Source of the DNA: Conexibacter woesei DSM 14684 | GTDB lineage: Bacteria; Actinomycetota; Thermoleophilia; Solirubrobacterales; Solirubrobacteraceae | Assembly: GCF_000025265.1 (NCBI RefSeq) | Contig: NC_013739.1 | Location: 4,388,001 to 4,452,000 of the forward strand | DNA length: 64,000 nt | Direction: 5' to 3' | In this document: piece after piece, positions 36,131 through 44,635 of the stretch | Layout: each line of letters starts with the position of its first letter | Position numbering within the stretch: position 1 is the first letter of the stretch | The notes under the pieces: model-generated | The model's database searches: none | Seen by the model: the letters and a program-made list of their open reading frames with translations, nothing else | Told to the model about the DNA's origin: nothing | Program-made: the position numbers and the translations under genes

Positions 36131-37146
36131 AGGGTTCCTCCCCATTCGATCACGCCGCCGCCCCAGGTGAAGCCGGCACCGAAGGCGCTCAGCAGCACGC
36201 GCGCGCCGGGGCGCAGGCGTCCGTCCTGCCGTGCCGCTTCGAGCGCGAACGGTATGGAGGCGGCGGACATGTTGCCCGTCTTCTCGATGCAGTCGACGAC
36301 CTTCGCCGCGTCCAGCTCCAGCCGCTCGCCGACCGCGCGCACGATGCGGCCGTTCGCCTGGTGGTAGGCGAAGACGTCGATCTCGTCGAGCGTCAGCCCG
36401 GCGGCGGCGACCGCCTCGCGCGTGACCTCGCTCATCCTGTTGACGGCGTGCTTGAACGTCTCGTGGCCGTCCATCTGGATCGTTCTCTGCTCGTGCGTCG
36501 CGTAGAGGATCTGCGGCTCGGCGGCGTCCGCGCGCAGCAGGATCGGGCCGATCGAGCCGGGCTCGTCCGCGTCGTCGGGATCGGCCGGCGTCATCACGAC
36601 CGCGCCGGCGCCGTCGGCGAACAGCATCGCCGTCGCCTTCGACTCGTGGTCGGTGATGCGGCTGATGAAGTCGGCGCCGATCACGAGCACCCGGTCGGCG
36701 CGGCCGGTCTCGACCTGGCCTGCAGCTATCGCGACGGCGGAGAGGAACGACGTGCAGGCGGCGCCGACGTCGATCGCGCCGGCGCGGTCGGCGCCGAGCG
36801 CGTGCGCGACCAGCGGCGCGGCGTTCGGCGTCACCTCGTCCTGCGTCATCGTCGCGACGAGCACGAGGTCGAGGTCGGCGGCGTCGATCCCGGCGCGCTC
36901 CAGCGCGGCGCGGCCGGCGGCCGCGGCGAAGTCCGACAGTCGCTCCTCGGGCTGCGCGACGCGCCGCTCGCGGATGCCGGTGCGGGTGTAGATCCAGTCG
37001 TCGGTCTTGCCGATGCGCGCAGCGACGACCTCGTTCGTGACGACGGTCTCGGGCAGCACGGCGGCGACCGAGCGCAGCGCGGCGCCGCGCGGCGTGCCCG
37101 GTCCGCGCATGCCCGCCTGCACGGCGGGGGCGGTCTGCTCAGGCAT
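36127..37146 (-). CDS. fabH: Beta-ketoacyl-ACP synthase III
   Basis: 339 aa. Active-site Cys in IDVGAACTSFLSAV, His in YHQANGRI and Asn in GNMSAASIP, with the N-terminal TDDWIYTRTGIRERR. Starts chain synthesis by condensing a CoA primer with malonyl-ACP. It starts inside the fabD end (8-base overlap) with GGAGG upstream. The 20-residue Pro/Gly-rich extension before the core is longer than usual. Confidence 0.94.
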   Translation of the reverse strand: MPEQTAPAVQAGMRGPGTPRGAALRSVAAVLPETVVTNEVVAARIGKTDDWIYTRTGIRERRVAQPEERLSDFAAAAGRAALERAGIDAADLDLVLVATMTQDEVTPNAAPLVAHALGADRAGAIDVGAACTSFLSAVAIAAGQVETGRADRVLVIGADFISRITDHESKATAMLFADGAGAVVMTPADPDDADEPGSIGPILLRADAAEPQILYATHEQRTIQMDGHETFKHAVNRMSEVTREAVAAAGLTLDEIDVFAYHQANGRIVRAVGERLELDAAKVVDCIEKTGNMSAASIPFALEAARQDGRLRPGARVLLSAFGAGFTWGGGVIEWGGTL

Positions 37147-38014
37147 TCGCCGCCTCCAGCTGTTCTGCCGTCAGTGCCTCGACGTCGGTGACGGTGCGGC
37201 GGACGAGGCCGGTGAGGACCTTGCCGGGGCCGGTCTCGACGAAGCGGCTCGCGCCGCCGTCGTGGAGCGCGACGATCGTCTCGCGCCAGCGGACGGGCAT
37301 CGTGAGCGCGTCGGCGAGCCGCGCGGCGACGTCGTCGAACGGCTGCGTCGTGACCGAGCTGACGACCGCGGTGGTCGGCTGCGCGAACTCGATCTGCGCG
37401 AGCGCGGCGGTGAACTCCGGGACCGCCTCGGCCATGTACGGGGAGTGGAAGGCGCCGGTGACGGGCAGCGGGACGGCGCGCAGGCCGAGGCCCTTGGCGG
37501 TCGCGGTGGCGGCGCCGAACGCGGCTCTGCCGCCGGACAGCACGACCTGGTTGGGTGCGTTGTCGTTGGCGACGGTGAGGCCGTGCGGCTCGGCGACCTG
37601 CGCGGCGCGCTCGGCGGCGCCGGTGCCCAGCAGCGCGAGCATCGAGCCGTCGCCGGCGCGCTCGCCGGACTCCTGCATCAGGCGGCCACGGGTGGCGACG
37701 AGCGTGAGGCCGTCCTCGGCGGAGATGACCTCGGCCGCGACGAGCGCGGCGACCTCGCCGAGCGAGTGGCCGGCGACGACGTCGGCCCGCAGGCCGCTGT
37801 CGCGCAGCCGCTCCCAGGCGACGATGGAGGCGCAGTAGATCGCCGGCTGGGCGAAGCGCGTGCCGTCCTCGACGCGCAGGAAGGGATCGTCGCCGACGAC
37901 CTCGAGCGCACGCTCGATGAGGTCGGGGCGACGGGCGGCGACGGCGTCGCGCATGTCGGGCGTCTGGGATCCCTGCCCGGGAAAGAGAACGGCGGTCTTG
38001 CTCACTGACCGCAT
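37139..38014 (-). CDS. fabD: Malonyl-CoA:ACP transacylase
   Basis: 291 aa. Nucleophile motif VAGHSLGEVAALVAA, N-terminal FPGQGSQ and late GAFHSPYMAEA (catalytic His). Transfers malonyl to ACP. First gene of fabD-fabH-fabG-acpP-fabF-accD-fabI. Start is ATG 38014 or GTG 38005; neither has a clear ribosome site. The C-rich/G-rich palindrome at 38059-38077 lies about 45-54 bp upstream. Confidence 0.93.
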   Translation of the reverse strand: MRSVSKTAVLFPGQGSQTPDMRDAVAARRPDLIERALEVVGDDPFLRVEDGTRFAQPAIYCASIVAWERLRDSGLRADVVAGHSLGEVAALVAAEVISAEDGLTLVATRGRLMQESGERAGDGSMLALLGTGAAERAAQVAEPHGLTVANDNAPNQVVLSGGRAAFGAATATAKGLGLRAVPLPVTGAFHSPYMAEAVPEFTAALAQIEFAQPTTAVVSSVTTQPFDDVAARLADALTMPVRWRETIVALHDGGASRFVETGPGKVLTGLVRRTVTDVEALTAEQLEAANA

Positions 38015-38058
38015 ACTTCTGCGCGTTATGACCCTCTTCCACCTCAGTTCGTCGTGCT

Positions 38059-38077
38059 TCCCCCCGGTCGGGGGGGA
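38059..38077. repeat. C6-GGTC-G6 palindromic element, copy 1
   Basis: The 18-base string TTCCCCCCGGTCGGGGGG starts at 38059 (with one more G here). The same string recurs at 40337-40354. Here it lies in the 138-bp region between fabD and the regulator gene. It can form a six-pair C/G stem. An operator for fab genes or part of a terminator of the upstream gene are both possible. Confidence 0.6.
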
Positions 38078-38152
38078 GCAGACGGACCTGCGTGGGGCAC
38101 GTGTGACGTTTGCGGGGCTTTTGTGTAGCGGCGCGCCGCGGCGCGATTGCGG

Positions 38153-38779
38153 CTAGCCCAGCAGGCCGATGCGCTGCGCGCGCTGCACCGCTTCGGCGCG
38201 GTTGCGCGCCTTCAACTTGCGGTAGAGCGCGCTCGTGTGCTCCTTGACCGTGTGCGGCGAGAGGTACAGCTCCTCGGCGATCTCGCGGTTGGTCGAGCCG
38301 CCCGCGATCAGCGTCAGGACCTCCTGCTCGCGCTCGGACAGCAGCGTCGACGGCTGGTCGGCCTGCGGCGGGAACATCGTCATGCCGAGCCCGACCATCC
38401 GCACCGCCATCGCGACGTCGTGCGCGCCCCAGTCCTTGGAGACGAAGCCCGACGCGCCCGCGGCCTTCGCCGCGTGCGGGGAGATCCTGCCCGCGCCGGA
38501 GATCAGCAGCACGCGCGTCTCGGGCGAGGTCGAGCGGACCGACTCGCAGATGTCGGCGCCCGACTCGTCGCCGACGAACAGGTCGACGAGCGCGACGTGC
38601 GGGCGGTAGCGCTTGGTCAGCTCCAGCGCCTCGGTCGCGTTTCTCGCCGCGACGCAGCGCTCGACCCACGACTGCTCGCCGAGCAGCAGCCGGAAGCCCC
38701 AGTGGACGACGTCGTGGTCGTCGACGACGAGCACCCGCAGCCGCCGTTCGGAGTCGATGCCTGCCGGCAGTCCGTTCAC
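38153..38779 (-). CDS. NarL/LuxR-type response regulator
   Basis: 208 aa. Receiver domain (about 12-130) with acidic pocket VVDDHD, phosphoacceptor Asp in VALVDLFVG and Lys in GFVSKDWG; C-terminal LuxR HTH LSEREQEVLTLIAGGSTNRE with IAEELYLSPHTVKEH. GTG at 38779 is preferred because GGAGGTGA stands just upstream. Pairs with the sensor kinase encoded 66 bp upstream and precedes the fab operon on the same strand, which may be a target. Confidence 0.9.
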   Translation of the reverse strand: MNGLPAGIDSERRLRVLVVDDHDVVHWGFRLLLGEQSWVERCVAARNATEALELTKRYRPHVALVDLFVGDESGADICESVRSTSPETRVLLISGAGRISPHAAKAAGASGFVSKDWGAHDVAMAVRMVGLGMTMFPPQADQPSTLLSEREQEVLTLIAGGSTNREIAEELYLSPHTVKEHTSALYRKLKARNRAEAVQRAQRIGLLG

Positions 38780-38845
38780 GGAGTCACCTCCGGCACCTGA
38801 AGCGCCAGTCCGTCCGATGGAAAGCAAGCCCCTGGGCGCAGCTTT

Positions 38846-40069
38846 TCACGTTTCCTCCGATGCCGCTGTCTCCTCGACGGGCACGACGAGGCGGACGCGC
38901 CAGCCGGGCGGCGTCACGCTCTTGTCGGGTCCGAACTCCACGAAGCCGTTGTGCTGCAGCGCCTCGAACGCGGCCAGGCGCAGGCCCATCCCGCCGCTGC
39001 CCGCGACGCGGGCGCGGGCGACGCCGTCGTTGCGCACCTCCAGCGAGAAGGTGTCCTCGTCGCGCGCGACGGTGACGGCGACGCTCGTCGGTTCGGCGTG
39101 CTTGCGGACGTTGCGGACGGCCTCGCCGAAGACCGACTGCGCCAGCCCTTCCAGCTTGCGCGGCACCTCGACGTGCTCGGCCCACGTCAGCTCCAGCGGC
39201 AGGCCGCTCTCGCGCGCATGGCGCTCCAGCTCGGCGCGCAGCGTCGTGCCGGTCTCGTAGGCGACGGGCGCGAGCGGCCGTTCGAGCGCCGAGCGCAGGT
39301 CGGCGAGCGCCTCGCCCATCTCTGTGCGGCAGCGCTCGCGCTGCTCGGAGGTCAGCGGCGTCTGCGCGCTGAGCACGAGCGAGACGCCGAAGAGGCGCTG
39401 CATCACGCGCTCGTGGATCTCGCGCGCCAGGTCGATCCGCTCGCCGAGGCGCCGCGTGCGCTCCTGCTGGCGGGTCGCGTTGCGCGCGGTCGCGGCAAGC
39501 GCGGCGGTCTTGCCGAGCGTCCACATCAGGTGGCGCTCGCCGTCGCCCAGCTCGAAGTCGCCGGCGCCGCGGTCGGCGACGATCACGCCGTAGCGGTGCC
39601 CGGCCGCCGCGAGCGGCGTGCAGACGAGCGCGGTGATGCCGAGCAGCTGCGCGTAGTCCTGCGGCACTTCTCTGTCGATCGCGTCGGACTTGACGACGAT
39701 CACGCGATCCTCGATCAGCGCACGTTGCGCGATCGGTGCATCGTGCAATGTCGGGCGCAGCTTCGCCAGCCGCGTGAACGAGATTCCGTGCGATCCGACC
39801 GCACGGACGCGCATCCGGCCGGCGTCATAGAGGAAGATCGCCGCGCGCCGCATCGTCGTGAGGCGGCAGATCGCCTCGCAGATGCGGTGGTAGAACTCGC
39901 TCGACGTCGTGTCGCTCTCGATCTCGGAGAGCAGGTCGACGAACACCTCCAACGGCTCGACGCCCGCAAACAGGCTCGGCTCGTGGGACGGCCGCGGAGG
40001 AAGGGGCACGTCGCCGCTCAGAACGCGGTCAGGAGATCGGGCGAATGGAACGTCAGGTCGAGCGGGCAT
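38846..40069 (-). CDS. GAF-domain sensor histidine kinase (NarX/DevS-like)
   Basis: About 387-407 aa. GAF domain at about 50-205, dimerisation helix with the phosphorylated His in LAREIHERVMQRLFGV, then HATPase with N-box GEAVRNVRKHAEPT and G-box GSGGMGLRLAAF. No transmembrane helix, so it is a cytoplasmic sensor. The ATG at 40069 lies inside the upstream zinc-ribbon gene; GTG 40009, eight bases after that gene's stop, is an alternative. It would phosphorylate the response regulator at 38153-38779. The signal is unknown; no heme-type Cys/His pocket was identified. Confidence 0.85.
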   Translation of the reverse strand: MPARPDVPFARSPDRVLSGDVPLPPRPSHEPSLFAGVEPLEVFVDLLSEIESDTTSSEFYHRICEAICRLTTMRRAAIFLYDAGRMRVRAVGSHGISFTRLAKLRPTLHDAPIAQRALIEDRVIVVKSDAIDREVPQDYAQLLGITALVCTPLAAAGHRYGVIVADRGAGDFELGDGERHLMWTLGKTAALAATARNATRQQERTRRLGERIDLAREIHERVMQRLFGVSLVLSAQTPLTSEQRERCRTEMGEALADLRSALERPLAPVAYETGTTLRAELERHARESGLPLELTWAEHVEVPRKLEGLAQSVFGEAVRNVRKHAEPTSVAVTVARDEDTFSLEVRNDGVARARVAGSGGMGLRLAAFEALQHNGFVEFGPDKSVTPPGWRVRLVVPVEETAASEET

Positions 40070-40284
40070 GTCCGGTGCAGCGAAAGTCGGAGCGCCTGCT
40101 CGGGCGTGAGGAAGACGTCACGCTCGTGACCGCAGGTCGTGCAGGAGCACCGTGCACGTCGATCGTACCTGCCCCCGTCGAGCGACCACCTGACGGCGGA
40201 CGAGAGACAGAGCGGACAGGCGAGCGCGGCCGCGACGAGCGCGCCGCTGTCGGCCGGGAAGAAGTGCGCTGTCTCACATGCCAT
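40018..40284 (-). CDS. Small zinc-ribbon-like protein
   Basis: 88 aa with two Cys pairs, ACPLCLSS and CSCTTCGHE, spaced like a zinc ribbon. ATG 40284 follows GAGGAAG. Its end overlaps the start of the sensor kinase, so the two are translated together; it may be an accessory or DNA/RNA-binding protein of the two-component system. Unrecognised family. Confidence 0.65.
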   Translation of the reverse strand: MACETAHFFPADSGALVAAALACPLCLSSAVRWSLDGGRYDRRARCSCTTCGHERDVFLTPEQALRLSLHRTCPLDLTFHSPDLLTAF

Positions 40285-40336
40285 CGGTTCGAGCTTCCTC
40301 GCCCGATCGCGGCGGCGCAAACCCGGCGCGCCGCAA

Positions 40337-40354
40337 TTCCCCCCGGTCGGGGGG
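40337..40354. repeat. C6-GGTC-G6 palindromic element, copy 2
   Basis: Same 18 bases as at 38059 (TTCCCCCCGGTCGGGGGG). It lies 53 bp upstream of the zinc-ribbon start, against 54 bp upstream of the GTG candidate of fabD for copy 1, and in the same orientation relative to the following gene. Matching spacing favours a promoter/operator function. Confidence 0.6.
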
Positions 40355-40385
40355 CGCACTCATGCGACGCCGGTCGCGGGCGCCG

Positions 40386-42611
40386 TCATGCCGGCGCCGC
40401 TGCCGGCAGCTCGTGATGCCGCCGGATCTCGTAGAGGGTGGAGCGCTCGGCCGCCGGCCGCCCCGCCGCGTGCGCCGCGGAGATCAACTGCTCCGGATCG
40501 AGCTTGGTCCCATGCTGGCTTCCTGCCAACCGGCTGATCGACTCCTCCATCAACGTCCCACCAAGATCATTCACACCCCACCGCAACGCCTCCGTCGCCG
40601 TCTCCAACCCCATCTTCACCCACGACGCCTGCACATTCCGAATAGAACGCCCCAACGCCAAACGGAACACCGCCGTGTGCTTCAGATTCTCCTCACGACT
40701 GATCTCCTCCACGCCATGCGTGCGACCGAGCAACGTCTGAAACGGAATGAAGGACAACGGCACAAACTCCGTGATCCCACCCGTCCGCTCCTGCAACTCA
40801 CGGATCACACGCATGTGCTCGGCCAACTCCCACGGTTCTTCGATGTGGCCGAACATGACGGTGGAGGTGGAGCGGAGGCCGGCGGCGTGGGACGCTTCGA
40901 TGATCTCGACCCAGCGCGCGACGGGCAGCTTGTTCGGACTGATCCGCTCACGCACACCGTCATGCAACACCTCAGCAGCCGTACCGGGCGTCGACCCCAG
41001 GCCCGCATCACGGAGGCGAGCGAACACCTCGGGGAGCGGCAGCCCCGAGATGTCCTGCATGTGCGCGATCTCCATCGGACTGTACGCGTGGAGGTGGATG
41101 TCGGGCGCGGTCCGCTTCGCGACCCGCAACCAGCGCAGATACTCGTCGAAATCCCAGTCGGGGTGGATGCCCGACTGGATGCACAGCTCGGTCGCGCCGT
41201 ACTCCAACGCGTCATGGATACGACGGACGAAATCCGGCTCATCGTGCTCGTAGGCGTCCGGAGACCGTTTGCCCTGCCCGAAGCCGCAGAACGCACACCC
41301 GACGATGCAGACGTTCGAGATGTTGATGTTGCGATTCACCACGAACGTCACCAGATCGCCCGCCAACTCCGCACGCAACTCATCCGCCGCCGCACGAATC
41401 TCCTCAACCGCCTCCGGACGCGTCTCCGCGAACAACGCCGTCAGCTCGCGCTCGTTCAGCGCGGCGCCGTCGCGGGCCTTCGCAACAGCGGGACCGACCA
41501 GCTCTCTTTGGATCGCGAACGGCGCCTCGGTCCGACCCGAACCACGGCGCGGAATGAACGACCAGTACTTCGCCTTCACCACGTCAAGCACGCCCTGCGC
41601 CATCCACTCCGCATCGATGTACTGCGGATAGACACACAGCCGCTCCGTCAACGCGATGCCCTGTCTCTGCAATCTCTTGCGGACCTGATGCGGCGACGGG
41701 AACGGATGCTCCGGAGAGATGTGATCGCCATTCGCAGAGAGGCCGCCGAGATCGGTCGCGCCCGCCGCGATCAGCTCGTCCCACCAGTCCGCCAGGTTCG
41801 GCGGGATCTGGATCCCCACATCCGGCATCAGCCGTCTCGTCTCCTGCACCAGCCGCCTCATGTCGGCGACGGTGACCGGGGTCGCCCATTTCGGCAGCGG
41901 CAGGTCCGGCCGCCCGTCCGCGACGCCCGTCCGCCAGTACTCGCGCGCGGAGGCGTCCGCGATCCCGCCGACGTCTCTGCCGTAGTAGCGATCGTGCGGT
42001 ACGAAGTTCTGGAGGATGATCTCCTGGATGTGACCGTGCTCGCGGTGCACCTCCGCGAGCGCTTCGAGCGACGCGATCCGCTCGTCCTCGGTCTCGCCGA
42101 TGCCGACGAGGATGCCGCTCGTGAACGGGATTCTCAGCTCGCCCGCCGCGCGGATCGTTCCCAGCCGCACCTGCGGATGCTTCGTCGGGGAGCCTGCGTG
42201 GACGGTCTCCATCAGCCGCTCGGAGATCGACTCCAGCATCAACCCCTGCGACGCGGTCACCTCGCGGAGGCGGCCGAGGTCGTGCTTGGACAGGACGCCG
42301 AGGTTCGAGTGCGGCAGCAGCCCGCGCTCCAGCGCCCGCTCGCACGCCCACACGACGTACGACGTGAAGTCCGCGTGCCCGTACTCCGCCAGGCGCGCGG
42401 CGACAACCGGGTTGACCTCGGGCTTCTCGCCCGTCAGCACCAGCAGTTCCTTGATGCCGCGCCGTGCCGCTCTGTCGATCGTCGCGAGCACCTCGTCCGG
42501 CGTGTGCAGGTGCGCTTGGTGCGTCGAGAACGCGCAGTACTTGCAGTACGCCTGACACGACCGTGACAGCGACAGCGTCAGATTGCGGCTGAACGTGACC
42601 CGGCGAGCCAT
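40386..42611 (-). CDS. fbiC: FO synthase, CofG/CofH fusion (copy 2)
   Basis: 741 aa, intact, with cluster motifs CQAYCKYC (residue 20 region) and CIVGCAFC (about 434). Same reaction as copy 1. From about residue 345 onward (KYWSFIPRRGSGRTEAPFAI) the two proteins differ at only about a dozen positions, while the first half differs far more. Not linked to other F420 genes; followed by the zinc-ribbon/kinase genes. ATG 42611 without a strong ribosome site. Confidence 0.94.
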   Translation of the reverse strand: MARRVTFSRNLTLSLSRSCQAYCKYCAFSTHQAHLHTPDEVLATIDRAARRGIKELLVLTGEKPEVNPVVAARLAEYGHADFTSYVVWACERALERGLLPHSNLGVLSKHDLGRLREVTASQGLMLESISERLMETVHAGSPTKHPQVRLGTIRAAGELRIPFTSGILVGIGETEDERIASLEALAEVHREHGHIQEIILQNFVPHDRYYGRDVGGIADASAREYWRTGVADGRPDLPLPKWATPVTVADMRRLVQETRRLMPDVGIQIPPNLADWWDELIAAGATDLGGLSANGDHISPEHPFPSPHQVRKRLQRQGIALTERLCVYPQYIDAEWMAQGVLDVVKAKYWSFIPRRGSGRTEAPFAIQRELVGPAVAKARDGAALNERELTALFAETRPEAVEEIRAAADELRAELAGDLVTFVVNRNINISNVCIVGCAFCGFGQGKRSPDAYEHDEPDFVRRIHDALEYGATELCIQSGIHPDWDFDEYLRWLRVAKRTAPDIHLHAYSPMEIAHMQDISGLPLPEVFARLRDAGLGSTPGTAAEVLHDGVRERISPNKLPVARWVEIIEASHAAGLRSTSTVMFGHIEEPWELAEHMRVIRELQERTGGITEFVPLSFIPFQTLLGRTHGVEEISREENLKHTAVFRLALGRSIRNVQASWVKMGLETATEALRWGVNDLGGTLMEESISRLAGSQHGTKLDPEQLISAAHAAGRPAAERSTLYEIRRHHELPAAAPA

Positions 42612-42759
42612 GCGGAACGGAGTGTAGTCCGCACCTGTGCCCGGTCGCTCTCAGCTTCCCGTTCTTTGGCGAAGTCGCCAAGTTCGAGGGGTCGGTTCCT
42701 CCTTTCGCACAACCGCCAGCCGCGCGACGGCGTCGATCCAGCCGCGCGGCGGCGTCGAT

Positions 42760-43827
42760 CTAGCCGCGAGCGGGGTCGCCGACCCGCACCGCGCGGCCCT
42801 CGGCGGCGCTGACGCGGGCGGCGCCGAGCACGTCCAGCACCGCGACCGCGTCGTGCGGGTCGACCGGCGGCGGAGCACCATCGCGCAGCGCGGCGGCGAG
42901 GCCGGTGTAGAAGGCGTCCCAATGGCCCAGCTCGCTCGGGACGGGCTCGGAGGCGTCGCCGACGACGACCCGTCCCCAGGCCGATTCGGGCACGACGCCC
43001 CACGGCTCCTCGCCACCCGGGCGGCGGCCGGCCTTCAGCGCCGCCTCCTGGCGATCCTCGTGCTCGACGACGAACGCGGCCTCGCTGCCGAGGACGCGCA
43101 TCCGCGCGCCGGGCGCCGGGCAGCGGGAGGACGCCCACAGGTGACTGCGCATGCCGCCGCGATGCAGGAGCGAGAGGAAGATCGTGTCCTCGGGCACGCC
43201 GGGCTCGGTCGCCGACAGCTCCGCGGCGACGGTCGCGACGGGCCCGAACAGCTGCACCGCCTGGTCGACGAGGTGGCTGCCGAGATCGAGCAGCTCGCCG
43301 CCGCCGGTCGCCGGGTCGGCCGAGCGGCGCCATGCGTCGGCGGGACGCGGCCGCCAGCGCTCGAAGCGCGCCTCGTAACGCAGCGGCTCGCCGAGGCGGC
43401 CCTCCGCCAGCAGCCGCCGCAGCGTGCGCTGGTCGGCGTCCCAGCGGCGGTTGTGGAAGACGGTCAGGAGCGTCCCGGCGCGCTCGGCGTGGTCGACGAG
43501 ACCGCGCGCCGCGGCGGCGTCGATCGCGAGCGGCTTGTCGACGACGACCGCGAGCCCGTGGTCGATCGCCGCCCGTGCGAGCGGGACGTGCGCGGCGTTC
43601 GGCGCCGCCACGACGACGAGGTCGAGCGCGTCGGCACGCGCCCACACGTCGTCGGCGCGGGCGACGACCTCCGCGCCCGGGTGCGCCGCGCGCGCCCGCG
43701 CCGCTCGCTCCGCGTTGGCGCTGACGATCGCCGCCACCTCGAGGCCGGGCGTCGCCGCCAGCAGCGGAGCGTGGAAGACCTCGCCCGCGAGCCCGTAGCC
43801 GATCACCGCCGCGCGCAGATTGCTCAT
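42760..43827 (-). CDS. Gfo/Idh/MocA-family NAD(P)-dependent oxidoreductase
   Basis: 355 aa. Rossmann motif VIGYGLAGEVFHAPLL, then VVVDKPLAI (variant of the family EKP motif) and the C-terminal dehydrogenase domain with GGGELLDLGSHLVDQAVQLFG carrying the conserved Asp/His. Oxidises or reduces a sugar or inositol-like substrate. ATG 43827 or 43836. The 148 bp downstream to fbiC copy 2 contain no gene. Probably monocistronic, divergent from the lipoprotein at 43917. Confidence 0.87.
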   Translation of the reverse strand: MSNLRAAVIGYGLAGEVFHAPLLAATPGLEVAAIVSANAERAARARAAHPGAEVVARADDVWARADALDLVVVAAPNAAHVPLARAAIDHGLAVVVDKPLAIDAAAARGLVDHAERAGTLLTVFHNRRWDADQRTLRRLLAEGRLGEPLRYEARFERWRPRPADAWRRSADPATGGGELLDLGSHLVDQAVQLFGPVATVAAELSATEPGVPEDTIFLSLLHRGGMRSHLWASSRCPAPGARMRVLGSEAAFVVEHEDRQEAALKAGRRPGGEEPWGVVPESAWGRVVVGDASEPVPSELGHWDAFYTGLAAALRDGAPPPVDPHDAVAVLDVLGAARVSAAEGRAVRVGDPARG

Positions 43828-43916
43828 GCCGTCCATTCTCGCGCGTCCTACGGCTCCGGCGTCGGCCGGCCCGCCCGCGCGGCCCGCCCCGCCGCCGCCT
43901 GGCATCCTCCGAGCCG

Positions 43917-44576
43917 ATGCCCCGCCGCTTCACCCTCCCGCTCCCGGCGCTCGCCGCCGCCGCCGCGCTCGCGCTGACCGGCTGCGGGACCGTCGGCGAG
44001 GACCGGCCGGAGGTCGAGGCGACGCTCGTGCTGCCGGGCGCGCCGAGCGCGGTCGACGCCGGCATCGCGACCGCGGTCGAGCGCGGCTTCGACGGCGCCG
44101 AGGGCGTGCACCTGCGCGTGCGCCCGCCGCGCGCCGCCGCCGGCCCGGAGGCCGGCGCTCGCGCCCTCGCGGACGGCAGAGCCGACTTCGCCGTCCTGCC
44201 CGCCGAGGCGCTCCGCAGCCGGCCCGCGCTCGTCGGGATCATGGCGATCACGAGCAGCGGCGCGGGCGCGGACCAACGCCCCGCGCTCGTGCTCAGCACG
44301 TCGCGCAGAGCGCTGGAGCAGCGGCCGAGCGTCGCGCGCGCGACCGTCCGCGCGCTGCTGCGCGGCTACGACATGGCGCTGACCGACCCCGCCTCCAGCG
44401 TCAGCGACCTGCAGGCGCTCTTCCCCGCCCTTCCCCGCGCCCGCCTCGATGCGCAGCTCGACCGGCTCGGCGGCGCGATCTTCCCGCCGGGGCGGCAGAT
44501 GGGCGCGCTGCCCGACGGCCCGCAGTACGAGCCCGGCATCGTCGCGGCCGCCGCGTCGGCGACCCACAACCCCTAG
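43917..44576 (+). CDS. Orphan lipoprotein related to NMT1/THI5-type binding proteins
   Basis: 219 aa. Signal and lipobox ALALTGCGTV. The segment GARALADGRADFAVLPAEAL and the helix SVARATVRALLRGYDMAL resemble SsuA/THI5-like substrate-binding proteins, but the protein is shorter than the usual 300 or so and no permease or ATPase is adjacent. Possibly a shortened binding protein using a distant transporter, or a degenerate one. Confidence 0.6.
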   Translation: MPRRFTLPLPALAAAAALALTGCGTVGEDRPEVEATLVLPGAPSAVDAGIATAVERGFDGAEGVHLRVRPPRAAAGPEAGARALADGRADFAVLPAEALRSRPALVGIMAITSSGAGADQRPALVLSTSRRALEQRPSVARATVRALLRGYDMALTDPASSVSDLQALFPALPRARLDAQLDRLGGAIFPPGRQMGALPDGPQYEPGIVAAAASATHNP

Positions 44577-44587
44577 CCGGCGGCGGA

Positions 44588-44634
44588 GGTCGTCCTGGAT
44601 TGGTATCGCAGGACGACACCAATCCAGGACGACC
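44588..44634. terminator. Bidirectional terminator with a perfect 17-bp stem
   Basis: GGTCGTCCTGGATTGGT (44588-44604) and its exact complement (44618-44634) flank a 13-base loop. It fills the 59-bp gap between two convergent genes. The loop repeats AGGACGAC from the arm. Confidence 0.8.
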
Positions 44635-44635
44635 C

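Noticed and set aside
40386-42611. Second fbiC as a pseudogene.
   Set aside because: The frame is intact over 741 codons and both radical-SAM cluster motifs are present.
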